Of a stretch of DNA of 64,000 bases, positions 1-8,654 are shown piece by piece; positions within the stretch are counted from its first letter, which is position 1; each line of letters starts with the position of its first letter. The notes under the pieces were generated by a model. That model worked only from the letters and a program-made list of their open reading frames with translations, ran no database searches and was not told the origin of the DNA. Made by a program: the position numbers and the translations under genes. Source of the stretch: Halostella pelagica (GTDB lineage: Archaea > Halobacteriota > Halobacteria > Halobacteriales > Natronoarchaeaceae); NCBI GenBank assembly GCA_005954745.1, contig CP040678.1, positions 248,001 to 312,000 of the forward strand. Direction: 5' to 3'.

Positions 1-660
1 GAGCAGTTCCGCGCCGCGAGCGGCGTCCCCCTGAGCGGGGTCGCCCACCACGCCGTTTTCCGTGAACTCGGCCGAATCGTAGGCGAGGTTCGTGCCGCTC
101 ACCCAGTCGCCCCAACCGTCACTGGCACCGTCGCGTGCCGCCTCGATGCGATCCTCTCGCACCGACTCGGGGCGGACGTGCCGCAGGAGTGCGGTTTCGA
201 GGGGGCCGCCGTGACCCATGTCCGCGGCGTGGTCGCCGACGGCGTCGAACCAGGTGAACGGGACGGCGTACGCCTCGTCCTGTCGGGTTATCGTCCCGGC
301 GACTTCGCGGAGAGCGGGGACGTTACCGCCGTGACCGTTCGCGAGGACGACGCGGTCCCAGCCGTGGTGCGCGAGGCTGTCGACCGTCTCTCGGACGTAG
401 TCGCGGAAGGTGTCCTCGCTGACCCACAGCGTCCCAGGGAACTGGCGGTGCTCTTCGGCCACGCCGACCGAGACGGGCGGCGCGACGACCACCTCGCCGT
501 CGTACGCATCGACGCCCGCTTCGGCGACGGCTTCGGCGGTGATGGCGTCGGTCCCGAGCGCTGCGTGGGGACCGTGCTGTTCCGTGCTCCCCACGGGTAG
601 CACAGCCAGATCCGTCTCGGCGTCCGCGGCGTCCGTCCACGTGGCGTCGGTCAGATGCAC
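1..660 (-). CDS. Creatininase-family amidohydrolase (partial, 3' end outside window)
   Basis: The minus strand is open from a GTG start at 660 to the window edge, giving 220 codons of a family usually about 240-260 aa long. The N-terminal region has the family signature GSTEQHGPHAALGTD at about residues 24-38, where Glu, His and Asp are metal ligands. The NGHGGN motif follows further on. Family members are metal-dependent hydrolases of cyclic or formyl amides (creatinine amidohydrolase, FAPy deformylase ArfB, MftE), so the exact substrate is open. The gene is divergent from the small gene that starts at 746. The GTG start was chosen because the conserved region begins about 20 residues after it. 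Confidence 0.85.
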   Translation of the reverse strand, partial: MHLTDATWTDAADAETDLAVLPVGSTEQHGPHAALGTDAITAEAVAEAGVDAYDGEVVVAPPVSVGVAEEHRQFPGTLWVSEDTFRDYVRETVDSLAHHGWDRVVLANGHGGNVPALREVAGTITRQDEAYAVPFTWFDAVGDHAADMGHGGPLETALLRHVRPESVREDRIEAARDGASDGWGDWVSGTNLAYDSAEFTENGVVGDPAQGDAARGAELL

Positions 661-684
661 GTTCCGAGACTGCACGTCGGCGGG

Positions 685-692
685 CTTATATG
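685..692 (+). promoter_or_regulatory. TATA-like box upstream of the 746 gene
   Basis: An AT-rich CTTATATG box stands out from GC-rich surroundings, 54 bases before the start at 746. It would give a short leader of roughly 25-30 bases. Assignment is by position and composition only. Confidence 0.4.
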
Positions 693-745
693 TGGGGCAA
701 ACGGTTTGCCTTCGCTCGTCGTCGTTTCTCACGGGGGAAATCAGC

Positions 746-1090
746 ATGACAGACGACGATACGGAGATGGGGGTCGATTTCGGCGAGTTGAACGACCAGA
801 TCGAGAAGCACGAGTATCCGACAGATTCCGAGGAGTTACTGGACGAATACGGCGACGAAACAGTCACGTTCTCGGAAGGTGAGGCGACCGTCCGCGAACT
901 CCTCGGCCCGATGGGTGAACAGGAGTTCGCGAACCCCGAGGAAGTCCGTCAGTCCCTGCTCAACATGGTCGGCGACGAGGCGATCGGACGGAAAAACTAC
1001 AGTGACCGAACCCCGCCAGCGCCCGGCGAGGACCGCCAGGACGAGGGAGCGCCCGGCCAGGACGTGTCCGAGGACCAGGAGTCATTTTAA
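746..1090 (+). CDS. Small acidic haloarchaeal protein, DUF5789-like
   Basis: The product has 114 aa and is very acidic. Residues about 15-85 match the pattern of a haloarchaeal family that I recall as DUF5789: an EHEYPxDSEELLDEYGD-type start, then ELLGPMGEQEFANPEEVRQ, then a conserved MVGDEAIGRK motif. The C-terminal 30 residues are a low-complexity Pro/Asp/Glu tail. The function is unknown. The ATG at 746 starts exactly where the family begins; the reading frame is open further upstream, but that extension is not protein-like. A T-rich stretch follows the stop codon. Confidence 0.75.
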   Translation: MTDDDTEMGVDFGELNDQIEKHEYPTDSEELLDEYGDETVTFSEGEATVRELLGPMGEQEFANPEEVRQSLLNMVGDEAIGRKNYSDRTPPAPGEDRQDEGAPGQDVSEDQESF

Positions 1091-1371
1091 CGGGCTTTTT
1101 CGGCCCACACAGAGGGTAGTAACCCGAGGTTTCTCCGACTGTGTTGTGGGAGAGACTCCCGCGGTCGCTGTAACTGTGACTTACCTGGAGAAACAGAGCG
1201 CAACGGACTCTGTCTCTTATTCGGCCCGTGGCGATAGGGGATTGTACATCTACATGCCGCACAAAAACAGCGTACGGCGACGCGATACGAGGGCTGATCG
1301 GTCCAACGGAACGACAGTGACCGACCCACAGCAATTCGCCGTCGATCACTCCGGTGACTGGGGTGTTCACC

Positions 1372-2892
1372 GTGACCAACGATAGCGCGGCCGAGGCGAC
1401 GCGCGCGGTTGCTTCGCTTCAAGGGGACGGCGCTCCCATCGTCGTTTCGAACCGCCAACCGTACAGCCACGAGTACGAGGGCGGCGAAGTGACGGTCGAC
1501 CGACCCGCAGGAGGGTTGACTGCCGCGCTCGATCCGGTGTTACAGACTGTAAACGGGACGTGGGTCGCATGGGGAAGCGGTGACGCTGACCGTGACGCCA
1601 GCGACAACGGCGTTGTCGCCGTACCTCCCGACGACCCGTCGTACGACCTTCACCGCGTGTGGCTGGACGAGGAAGCGGTCGAAGGGTACTACTACGGCTT
1701 CAGTAACCAGATGCTGTGGCCGCTGTGCCACACCGACACGGCCCGGGCCTCGTTCTCCCAGGACGACTGGGAGCAGTACCGGAGCGTCAACGCGCAGTTC
1801 GCGGAGGCGGCGACGGCCGCCGCGGACCAGTCCTCTCCCGTCATCTGGTTTCAGGACTACCACCTGTCGCTCGCGCCGCGTATCGTCCGCGAACGCCTCC
1901 TCCCCGACGCGTTCTGCATGCACTTCTGGCATCTGCCCTGGCCGGGATGGGACGCGTTCAGGGTCTGTCCGCGGGCGGCCGCAGTACTCGACGGACTGCT
2001 CGCAAACGACCTCCTCGGCTTTCACACGCCGGAGTACTGTCAGCACTTCTTCGACTGCGTCGAACGGACGCTCGACGCGGCAGTCGACCGCGACACCGGA
2101 ACGGTGCGCTACCGCGGCGGGGTCACCACGGTACGGCCCTACCGTCTCGGCATCGACGCTGCGGCGCAGGCCAAACGCGCTCGGTCGTCCGAGGCAGCGG
2201 ACTTCGGGTCCGCGTTCCGCGAGACACACGGGATCCACGAGAACACGCGCCTCGTGCTCGGCGTCGACCGCCTCGATTACACGAAAGGTATCGAGCGACG
2301 CCTGGACGCGATCGAACGGCTCTTGGAGCGCTCGCCGGAGTGGCGAAACCGCCTCACGTTCGTCCAGAAGGGGGCCGAGAGCCGGAGTTCGATCCCGGCT
2401 TACAGCCGCCTCCAGACCCGCGTCGCAGAGCGGGTCGAGGAGATAAACGACCGCTTCGGTACTGACGACTGGCAACCCGTCGTCTACACCACGTCGATGT
2501 TCTCTCAGGAACACCTCGCCGGACTGTACCGCGAGGCGGACCTCGCGCTCGTCACGCCTATCCGCGACGGGATGAACCTGGTCTCCAAGGAGTTCGTCGC
2601 CGCACAGGTCGGCGACCCCGGAACGCTCGTCCTGAGCGAGTTCGCCGGCGCGGCCGAGGAGCTAGGGGAGGGTGCCGAACTGGTCAACCCGTACGACGTC
2701 GAAGCCGTGGCTGACGCCGTCGAACGCGGTCTGCGACTACCGACCAAGGAGCGCCAGCAGCGAATGCAGGTCGCCGGCACTCAGGTTCACGGGAACGACG
2801 TGTACGACTGGATCGCCGACCAGTTCCGGACCGCACGCTCGATACAGGCGGGCAAGCGATTCCCCGCCCAGCGCAGTCCTCAGTCACAGTGA
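1372..2892 (+). CDS. otsA: Alpha,alpha-trehalose-phosphate synthase (UDP-forming type, GT20)
   Basis: OtsA transfers glucose from a nucleotide sugar to glucose-6-phosphate to make trehalose-6-phosphate. The product is about 506 aa, normal for the family. Visible GT20 landmarks are VSNRQPY near the N-terminus, GGLTAALDPV, WFQDYHLSL, the HFWHLPWPGWD segment, GVDRLDYTKGIERRL in the donor-binding region, and DGMNLVSKEF near the C-terminal donor site. Three in-frame GTG codons (1354, 1363, 1372) could start it. The GTG at 1372 is preferred because a GGGGTG element lies a few bases upstream. The stop overlaps the ATG of otsB by one base, so the two are an operon for trehalose, a compatible solute. 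Confidence 0.93.
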   Translation: MTNDSAAEATRAVASLQGDGAPIVVSNRQPYSHEYEGGEVTVDRPAGGLTAALDPVLQTVNGTWVAWGSGDADRDASDNGVVAVPPDDPSYDLHRVWLDEEAVEGYYYGFSNQMLWPLCHTDTARASFSQDDWEQYRSVNAQFAEAATAAADQSSPVIWFQDYHLSLAPRIVRERLLPDAFCMHFWHLPWPGWDAFRVCPRAAAVLDGLLANDLLGFHTPEYCQHFFDCVERTLDAAVDRDTGTVRYRGGVTTVRPYRLGIDAAAQAKRARSSEAADFGSAFRETHGIHENTRLVLGVDRLDYTKGIERRLDAIERLLERSPEWRNRLTFVQKGAESRSSIPAYSRLQTRVAERVEEINDRFGTDDWQPVVYTTSMFSQEHLAGLYREADLALVTPIRDGMNLVSKEFVAAQVGDPGTLVLSEFAGAAEELGEGAELVNPYDVEAVADAVERGLRLPTKERQQRMQVAGTQVHGNDVYDWIADQFRTARSIQAGKRFPAQRSPQSQ

Positions 2893-3707
2893 TGTCCGGG
2901 GAGACCGATCCAGACAACGCTTCCGAGGAGGTCGCGGCCGCCGTGACTGCCGTGACTGAAGCGCTCGGAGACGCGGACGGTCTCGCGGCGTTCACCGACT
3001 TCGACGGGACGCTCGCACCGATCGTCGACCGTCCGGATGCGGCGAGGATAGCCCCCGCCGTCGAGGAAGAACTGGCGGTGCTCCGAGACCACCCCGAGAC
3101 GGTTGTCGCCGTCGTCAGCGGTCGCGCGCTTGACGACCTGCGCGAACGCGTCGGCGTCGACGGGATCGGTCTCGCCGGGAACCACGGCCTCGAACTCCAC
3201 GCGGGCGACGAGACGGTGGTCAACCCGGACGCCAAAGCCGCAAAAGAGACGATCGACGCGGTGTGCCAGCGCCTTCGCGAAACTATCGACGTCGCCGGTG
3301 CGGTCGTCGAGAACAAGGGCGTGACGGCGACGATCCATTACCGGATGGTCGACGACAGCGAGGTTCCTTTGGTGCGCGACCGCGTTCAGGACGCTATCGC
3401 GCCCACGTCGCTGCGACTCACCGAGGGCAAGGAAGTACTCGAACTCCGTCCGGACGTGGAGTGGGACAAGGGCCGTGCCGTCGAGTGGTTGCTCGACCAC
3501 CTCACGCCTGACGGGGAAAGGTGGACGCCGGTGTACGTCGGCGACGACACGACCGACGAGGCGGCCTTTCGCGCGCTGCCGCCCGAGGGAATCGGCGTGA
3601 AGGTCGGAGGCGAGGAGACGGCGGCGGACTATCGCGTCCGGGACGTGGACGACGTTCGCAGGTTCTTCGAGGGCGTCGTGGGATCCCCGGAACTGGGCGA
3701 CTCCTGA
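2892..3707 (+). CDS. otsB: Trehalose-6-phosphate phosphatase (HAD superfamily)
   Basis: OtsB dephosphorylates trehalose-6-phosphate to trehalose and completes the pathway begun by otsA. The product has 271 aa. HAD motif I is TDFDGTLAP (Asp36 nucleophile and Asp38 general acid), motif II is the VVSGR segment, and the C-terminal motif IV is [10 protein letters not shown]. The family NHGLE segment and the EVLELRP segment are present. The start ATG at 2892 shares one base with the otsA stop codon (TGATG). A GTG three bases earlier is less likely. Confidence 0.93.
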   Translation: MSGETDPDNASEEVAAAVTAVTEALGDADGLAAFTDFDGTLAPIVDRPDAARIAPAVEEELAVLRDHPETVVAVVSGRALDDLRERVGVDGIGLAGNHGLELHAGDETVVNPDAKAAKETIDAVCQRLRETIDVAGAVVENKGVTATIHYRMVDDSEVPLVRDRVQDAIAPTSLRLTEGKEVLELRPDVEWDKGRAVEWLLDHLTPDGERWTPVYVGDDTTDEAAFRALPPEGIGVKVGGEETAADYRVRDVDDVRRFFEGVVGSPELGDS

Positions 3708-3804
3708 TGCAGTTCGCGTGAACGCTCCTCACTGTCGGCTGTACCTTCGGAACGATCCTCGGACTCCCCGGGACCCGATCTTCTAGGGCTCGCAGCCGAC
3801 GGTA

Positions 3805-5739
3805 TCAGTCGTCGGTAGTCTCGGTCCGTGCCTGGCGTTTCGCCGCTCGCTCGACGAACTCCTCCGGTAGCTCGTCGATTTCGCCGGCCTGAACGCCCCA
3901 GAGGTGGGCGTAGAGGCCGTCGTTTTCGAGCAGGTCCTCGTGTGTGCCCCGCTCGACGATCTGGCCGTCTTCGAGGACGACGATCTGGTCCGCGTCCTTG
4001 ATCGTCGACAGGCGGTGAGCGATCGCGAACGTGGTTCGGTCCGCGGTGAGTTTGTCCAGCGAGCGCTGGATGAGCATCTCCGTCTCCGTGTCCACGTCGC
4101 TGGTCGCCTCGTCGAGGATCAGGATCTCGGGGTCCTTGAGGATCGCTCGGGCGATGGATATCCGCTGGCGCTGGCCGCCGGAGAGTTTCACGCCCCGCTC
4201 GCCGATATCCGTGTCGTAGCCGTCAGGCAGGTTCTGGATGAACTCGTGGGCCTCGGCCATCTTCGCGGCTTCCTCTATCTCCGCTTCGTCCGCGTCGAAC
4301 GTCCCGTAGGTGATGTTTTCCTTGACCGTTCCATAGAACAGGAACGTCTCCTGGCTCACGTAGCCGATCGACCGCCGGAGACTTGGGATCGTCACGTCGC
4401 GGAGGTCGGTGCCGTCGATCTCGATGGCCCCCTCGTTCACGTCATACATCCGCAGGAGGAGTTTCAACACCGTCGACTTGCCGGCACCTGTCGGGCCGAC
4501 CAGCGCGAGAGTGTCTCCGCCCTCGACCTCGAACGAGACGTCCTCGATTATCGTCTCTGCCTCCTCGTAGCCGAAGGTCACGTCGTCGTAGACGACGTCG
4601 CCGTCGTCGACTGTGAGTTCATCGGCGGCGGGGTCTTCCTCGATCCGACTGGGCTCGTCCATCAGGCCGAAGATACGCTCGCTCGACGCGCGAGCGCGCT
4701 GGTACATGTTGATTATCTGCCCGAACTGCGCCATCGGCCAGATGAACCGCTGGGTGAGCAGGATGAACGTGACGAACTCGCCGCTGCTCAGCGTCCCGGT
4801 CAGCGGGCCGGGACCGCCGGCGCTCGCGGGCATGAGCACCCAGAGACCACCCGCGAGGAACGTGATGACGAAGCTCACGCCGGCGAGCAGGCGCAGTCCG
4901 GGGAAGAACTTGATCCGCGTCGCGATGGCGTCCCAGTTGGCGTCGAAGTAGTTCTGGGAGACGTCCTCGACGCGGTCCGACTCGTACTCCTCGGTGTTGC
5001 TCGTCTTGATCACCTGAATGCCGCCGAGGTTGTTCTCCAGGCGGGAGTTGACCTTCCCGACGCTGGAGCGGACGTCGGCGTACTTCGGCTGGATCGTCTC
5101 GATGAACTTCCAGGTGAACAGCCCGATCAGCGGCACGGCAACAAGCGCCACGAGGGCGAGTTGCCAGTTGTAGTAAAAGAGGATCCCGGCGATGCCGAGC
5201 ACCATCACCGACAGGCGAAACATGGAGTTCATCCCGTCGTTGAGAAAGCGCTCCAGGCGATTCACGTCGTTCGAGAGGATAGACATCATCTCCCCGGTCT
5301 GCTTGTCGGCGAAAAAGTCCATGTTCAGCCGCTGCATTTTGTCGTACGTGTCCGTCCGCACCGCGTGCTGGATGTTCTGTGCGAATGAGTTCCAGCCCCA
5401 GTTGCGGATCCAGTGAAACGCCGCACCGAACGTGAACGCGGCGGCGATCAGACCGACGGTGAATATCAGTTGACTCTCCGGGTCCGACGGCAGCCACGCG
5501 TCCGGGACCAGCCACAGCGCCGCGAAGGATTTCTCGTCCCGAAAGATGGCGTCGAGCGCGAACCCGAGCAGCACGGGCGGCACGAGGTCCAGCAACCGCG
5601 CGAAGATGCTCGCGACGAGTCCGACGACGAACTGAAACGCGTTTTCACGGCCGTACTCCCCGAACAACCGCCGCATCGGGTTCTCGGCGCTCTCGCGCTG
5701 TTCCTCGAACGGGTCGTCGTCCTCCGCGTGGATACCCAT
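3805..5739 (-). CDS. ABC transporter, exporter-type fused permease and ATPase
   Basis: This 644-aa half-transporter has an N-terminal six-helix exporter domain (about residues 30-330) followed by an ATPase domain. The ATPase part shows Walker A GPTGAGKST, the Q-loop YVSQE, signature LSGGQRQR, Walker B ILILDEATSDVD and the switch AIAHRLSTI. It therefore belongs to the MsbA/lipid or multidrug exporter class and probably works as a homodimer; the substrate cannot be read from sequence. It is alone in its transcription unit. A TTTTA element about 27 bases before the ATG fits leaderless transcription. The end lies about 100 bases from convergent otsB. Confidence 0.92.
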   Translation of the reverse strand: MGIHAEDDDPFEEQRESAENPMRRLFGEYGRENAFQFVVGLVASIFARLLDLVPPVLLGFALDAIFRDEKSFAALWLVPDAWLPSDPESQLIFTVGLIAAAFTFGAAFHWIRNWGWNSFAQNIQHAVRTDTYDKMQRLNMDFFADKQTGEMMSILSNDVNRLERFLNDGMNSMFRLSVMVLGIAGILFYYNWQLALVALVAVPLIGLFTWKFIETIQPKYADVRSSVGKVNSRLENNLGGIQVIKTSNTEEYESDRVEDVSQNYFDANWDAIATRIKFFPGLRLLAGVSFVITFLAGGLWVLMPASAGGPGPLTGTLSSGEFVTFILLTQRFIWPMAQFGQIINMYQRARASSERIFGLMDEPSRIEEDPAADELTVDDGDVVYDDVTFGYEEAETIIEDVSFEVEGGDTLALVGPTGAGKSTVLKLLLRMYDVNEGAIEIDGTDLRDVTIPSLRRSIGYVSQETFLFYGTVKENITYGTFDADEAEIEEAAKMAEAHEFIQNLPDGYDTDIGERGVKLSGGQRQRISIARAILKDPEILILDEATSDVDTETEMLIQRSLDKLTADRTTFAIAHRLSTIKDADQIVVLEDGQIVERGTHEDLLENDGLYAHLWGVQAGEIDELPEEFVERAAKRQARTETTDD

Positions 5740-5775
5740 CGGTATGGATCAGATCTTCCACGGTAAAAGAGATTT

Positions 5776-5790
5776 GTTTCGAACCGAAAC
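5776..5790. terminator. Short inverted repeat between two minus-strand genes
   Basis: GTTTCG and CGAAAC are separated by three bases, giving a 6-bp stem. It sits between the stop of the 5792-6061 gene and the promoter of the ABC transporter. It could be a weak terminator or an operator for the transporter; neither is shown. Confidence 0.25.
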
Positions 5791-5791
5791 A

Positions 5792-6061
5792 CTACAGCGT
5801 CCGCGACTCGACTTCGGGGTCGATGCCGGCCTCGACTAGATCCTGTCGGATGCGGTCCCGTAACGGCGACGGGACGGACTCTCTGGCGACCGGCACCGCA
5901 GTCGACCCGTCCCCTTTCACTTTCCAGTAGAGGACGCATTCGCTCGGTTCGTAATACTCGATACTGTACCGGTCGTCGGCACCTTCGTAGTGGACTCGCG
6001 CCGCGAACTCCTCCGCTTTCCACCCTTTCTGTGTCGCGAGGGCATTGACTGGGTCGGTCAT
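5792..6061 (-). CDS. Small conserved haloarchaeal protein of unknown function
   Basis: The product has 89 aa and begins MTDPVNALATQKGWKAEEF, with a central YYEPSECVLYWKVKGDG segment. I recognise it as a conserved haloarchaeal family (I recall the DUF7538 label, which needs checking). No catalytic motif, signal peptide or membrane helix is visible. Its ATG overlaps the stop of the DUF192 gene by four bases, so the two are co-transcribed and may be translationally coupled. Confidence 0.75.
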   Translation of the reverse strand: MTDPVNALATQKGWKAEEFAARVHYEGADDRYSIEYYEPSECVLYWKVKGDGSTAVPVARESVPSPLRDRIRQDLVEAGIDPEVESRTL

Positions 6062-6708
6062 GATCGTCTGACTGCCTCCCGTTCGGCGAGTTCGAGAGAC
6101 TCTCCGGTGGTGCTGGTCGTATTCTGGCTCACGTTTACAGTCGCGTTCTCGCTCTGGTTCGCTGTTCCGTTTCCGTACTCTATCTCGATGGTGTCTCCCT
6201 CGTCGATGTCGTTCGCGTCAGTGTATCCCCGTGGCACTTCGAGGACCCACTTCCCCCGACCGCTGTACTTCTGTTTCTCGCCGTCTTCGTTCGGTCCCGG
6301 CTTTGGCGCATCGTGGATAGACGTGATAGTCCGGTTCTCGCCGATGAAGATGATGTCGAGACCGAAGTCCATCTCGCGCATGACGTAGGTCAGGTCCTGT
6401 TCGTCGTCGTAGACGAAGAGCATTCCGGACCCGTTGTCCAGCGAGTCGTGTTCGCTCAATCCCGTGATCCGCTCCGACTGCGTGTCCGCGACTTCCGCGT
6501 CCACGACGGCGAGCACCTCGTCGCCGTCCCTGCCGTTCTCGCCGCCGTTTTCCGTGGTCTCGTTACCCCCATCTCGGACCGTCACCGTCGCCTGGTCGCG
6601 GTCTTCGGCGAAGGGGTTTTCGACGAACCCGGCCTGGACGGCGAATCCGCCGAGCAAGGCGACGACGACGAGGACCCCGGCGACGTTCAGGATCTGCCTG
6701 CGTTCCAT
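6058..6708 (-). CDS. Exported or membrane-anchored DUF192 protein
   Basis: The product has 216 aa. Residues about 7-27 form one hydrophobic N-terminal helix (signal or anchor) followed by an Asn/Glu/Gly-rich acidic linker. Residues about 68-185 are a DUF192 domain: ERITGLSEHDSL, GMLFVYDDEQDLTYVMREM, and FIGENRTITSIHDAP. The C-terminus is Asn/Thr-rich with several NxT/S sequons, consistent with N-glycosylation outside the cell. Function is unknown. A CACTTAGG-like box about 27 bases before the ATG fits a leaderless mRNA. It is the first gene of a two-gene unit with 5792-6061. Confidence 0.88.
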   Translation of the reverse strand: MERRQILNVAGVLVVVALLGGFAVQAGFVENPFAEDRDQATVTVRDGGNETTENGGENGRDGDEVLAVVDAEVADTQSERITGLSEHDSLDNGSGMLFVYDDEQDLTYVMREMDFGLDIIFIGENRTITSIHDAPKPGPNEDGEKQKYSGRGKWVLEVPRGYTDANDIDEGDTIEIEYGNGTANQSENATVNVSQNTTSTTGESLELAEREAVRRS

Positions 6709-6791
6709 GTCCGGACGGTCACTCTCGGGGCCCTAAGTGGTTCCGACGAGAAAGAAAACGTTATTCCTCGCGAGGGACTTGCAACGGATGC

Positions 6792-6865
6792 GGGCTTGTG
6801 GTCTAGTTGGTCATGACGCGGCCTTTACAAGGCCGAGATCAGCGGTTCAACTCCGCTCAAGCCCA
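6792..6865 (+). tRNA. tRNA-Val (anticodon TAC)
   Basis: A complete cloverleaf is visible: acceptor GGGCTTG pairs with CAAGCCC, the anticodon stem GGCCT/AGGCC encloses TAC, the T loop reads GGTTCAACTCC, and the discriminator is A at 6865. CCA is not encoded. A GTTATTCC box about 25-30 bases upstream is the probable promoter. Its last 19 bases overlap the 3' end of the convergent small zinc-ribbon gene. Confidence 0.95.
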
Positions 6866-6972
6866 CTCTCTTCGCGTACGACCGCCCCGCAGTCGGGACA
6901 CTTCTCGTCGACGATAGTCACCTGCGCGTCGCACTCCGGACAGTAGTCGCGGTAGCAGGCGCGGTCTCCCAT
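6847..6972 (-). CDS. 41-aa zinc-ribbon protein
   Basis: This very short frame starts ATG at 6972 and encodes MGDRACYRDYCPECDAQVT, followed by a second knuckle CPDCGAVV. The two CxxC pairs (CPEC and CPDC) are typical of the small zinc-ribbon proteins common in haloarchaea. Its stop codon lies inside the T arm of the convergent tRNA-Val gene, an overlap of 19 bases. The frame is open further upstream, but that part is not protein-like and lies opposite the acetyltransferase gene. Function unknown. Confidence 0.7.
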   Translation of the reverse strand: MGDRACYRDYCPECDAQVTIVDEKCPDCGAVVREESGLERS

Positions 6973-7063
6973 GACTGGATGGTGTCCACGCCGATGGACA
7001 AAACACCTTCGCCGCCCTTCTGTGACCCCTAACGCTTTCCTGTCGGCCATCGAAGCACACCCA

Positions 7064-7558
7064 ATGAGCGTTGAGGTCCGTCCCGCGACGACCGACGACG
7101 TGGCGGGCGTCCGTCGCGTCGCCCATGCGGCGTGGGAGGCGGCGTACGGCGACCTACTGGCCGCGGAAACGCGAGAACAGTGCCTCTCCGAGTGGTACTC
7201 GCCGGTGGCGGTCGAACGGGCCGTCACGGACACCTCGGTCGGCTACTTCGTCGCCGTCGACGACGACGTGGTGGGGTACGCGAGCGGCAGCACCGCTGGA
7301 ACGGAAGGGATCGGACACCTGTCGAGCATTTACGTCCATCCCGAGCACTGGGGCAATGGCGTCGGGTCTCGCCTTCTGGACGCTGCCGAACAGTTCTTGG
7401 CCGCCAAAGGGGTCCGGGAGGTCTGGATACGCGTCCTCGCCGAAAACAACCTCGGTATCGAGTTCTACCGCGCCAGGGGATACGAACGCGAAGAAACCCA
7501 GACTGCCGAACTCGGCGGTCGTTCGTACCGGGAACACGTCTTCCGCGGTCGGCTCTGA
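7064..7558 (+). CDS. GNAT-family N-acetyltransferase
   Basis: The product has 164 aa and covers one GNAT domain. N-terminal VRPATTDDVAGVRRVAHAAW leads to the core strands GYFVAVDDDVVGYASG and LSSIYVHPEHWGNGVGSRLL; the last segment is motif A (R/QxxGxG/A), here WGNGVG, which binds the acetyl-CoA pyrophosphate. The motif B region reads VLAENNLGIEFYRARGYE. The acceptor is unknown. The start at 7064 was chosen because homology begins there; upstream in-frame codons run into the promoter region. It precedes tRNA-Phe on the same strand. Confidence 0.88.
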   Translation: MSVEVRPATTDDVAGVRRVAHAAWEAAYGDLLAAETREQCLSEWYSPVAVERAVTDTSVGYFVAVDDDVVGYASGSTAGTEGIGHLSSIYVHPEHWGNGVGSRLLDAAEQFLAAKGVREVWIRVLAENNLGIEFYRARGYEREETQTAELGGRSYREHVFRGRL

Positions 7559-7636
7559 CCGGTTCTGTCCCGAATCGCCGTTCGGCGTAGCGTTTCGAAA
7601 TCCTTTTTGCCTACATCGACCGAGAAGTGAGTGCGC

Positions 7637-7710
7637 GCCGCCTTAGCTCAGACTGGGAGAGCACTCGACTGAAGATCGAGCTGTCCCCGGTTCAAATCCG
7701 GGAGGCGGCA
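7637..7710 (+). tRNA. tRNA-Phe (anticodon GAA), target of element integration
   Basis: Acceptor GCCGCCT pairs with AGGCGGC, the anticodon loop is CTGAAGA with GAA, and the T arm is CCCGGTTCAAATCCGGG. The discriminator is A at 7710 and CCA is not encoded. A TTTTTGC box about 30 bases upstream is a plausible promoter. The gene is intact, but its last 31 bases plus one more are repeated exactly at 27787-27818, so the integrated element starts inside it and restored its 3' end on insertion. Confidence 0.96.
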
Positions 7711-7711
7711 T
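7680..7711 (+). repeat. Left attachment site (attL), within tRNA-Phe
   Basis: These 32 bases run from the end of the anticodon arm through the T arm and acceptor stem, plus one base beyond the tRNA. They match 27787-27818 exactly; the bases on both sides differ between the copies. Confidence 0.93.
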
Positions 7712-7969
7712 GATTTTCCGAATCGTTCCGTATTGACCGTATAGCGCCGGATTTCGGCGGTATTGCCCCCGCGATTCGCGGAGAGATTTGAACCGGCTCA
7801 CGAACGCACCCTTCGCCGTCGGGCGGTTCATTACATTGTACGTACCGAGGCCCTTTCAGTCCTTCCCCTGTTACGGAATGGATTGTATAGAATTGACTCC
7901 TGTGCGTGGCGTTTTCGAGGGATAAGGAGTTCAACGATAGCAGTCTATTCCGAGGTCAACCGCGCGCGC

Positions 7970-8551
7970 TCACCGTAGGTGTTCGAGAATCTGTAGGATA
8001 CGGAATCCGAGTTCCCCGTAATCCTTCTCGGTCTGCCCTGCCCTCTCGCGCAGTGCTTCTATCCGCTCGGTGTACTCTTCGTTAATCACGAGTTCGAGTT
8101 CCGCGCCAGTTTCATTTTGGAACTCGTCAGCCATGTCGTAGAGACCCGTCAGTAGGTATTTTTCGTCACGGTTCCCGCGTACGACGGGCGACCAGAATTG
8201 GAACACGAACGAGTAGTCGTCGGCGTCGAAGAGGTCAGTGACGTACTCTCTGTCTGAATTGAACTTCCGCCACAGCCGTTCAAGGGTGTGCTGGTAGTCG
8301 TCGTTCCCGTATTCTGCCCATCGGTCGGTGTCGGGTTCCCCCGAGTAGTGAAGCCCGTCGATGTGGGTCACAACCTCGCAGGTGTAGACGACCCGTTCGC
8401 CTCTTTCGGTGCTGTCTACCCCTATTACGTCGATTTCGAGTTGGTCGCCTTGCTTTTGCGACCGCTGGTTGTACATCACCAACTCGCACCCTTCTACGAG
8501 TCGAAGGTACGAGCCGACGAGAAGTTCGCCTGACTCGGGCTGTTCGGTCAT
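7970..8551 (-). CDS. Element protein of unknown function, possibly nuclease-like
   Basis: The product has 193 aa and begins MTEQPESGELLVGSYLRLVE. I do not recognise a family. The N-terminal third has a pattern seen in PD-(D/E)xK folds: Glu20, then LEIDVIGVD with Asp41, then VYTCEVVTH with Glu59. However, Val stands where a Lys is expected, so catalysis is doubtful. The C-terminal half is acidic and helical. The ATG at 8551 was chosen over codons further upstream because the upstream extension is not protein-like and overlaps the divergent gene's promoter and start. It is the first gene inside the left end of the element. Confidence 0.6.
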   Translation of the reverse strand: MTEQPESGELLVGSYLRLVEGCELVMYNQRSQKQGDQLEIDVIGVDSTERGERVVYTCEVVTHIDGLHYSGEPDTDRWAEYGNDDYQHTLERLWRKFNSDREYVTDLFDADDYSFVFQFWSPVVRGNRDEKYLLTGLYDMADEFQNETGAELELVINEEYTERIEALRERAGQTEKDYGELGFRILQILEHLR

Positions 8552-8614
8552 ACGTCTACGCCGGAGTGATACCTGAAAAAATTGTTCGGAGTAGAGGAAC
8601 GTCGCTGTCGCTCT

Positions 8615-8623
8615 ATCATATAC
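8615..8623 (+). promoter_or_regulatory. TATA-like box for the 8655 gene
   Basis: ATCATATAC lies about 35 bases before the ATG at 8655, in the region between divergent genes. It would give a leader of only a few bases. Confidence 0.45.
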
Positions 8624-8654
8624 TTCTAATGACGACAACGACGAACAGGAACAC

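Noticed and set aside
3904-5388. Long plus-strand frame of 494 codons
   Set aside because: It lies opposite the ABC transporter whose motifs are complete; long antisense frames are normal in GC-rich DNA.
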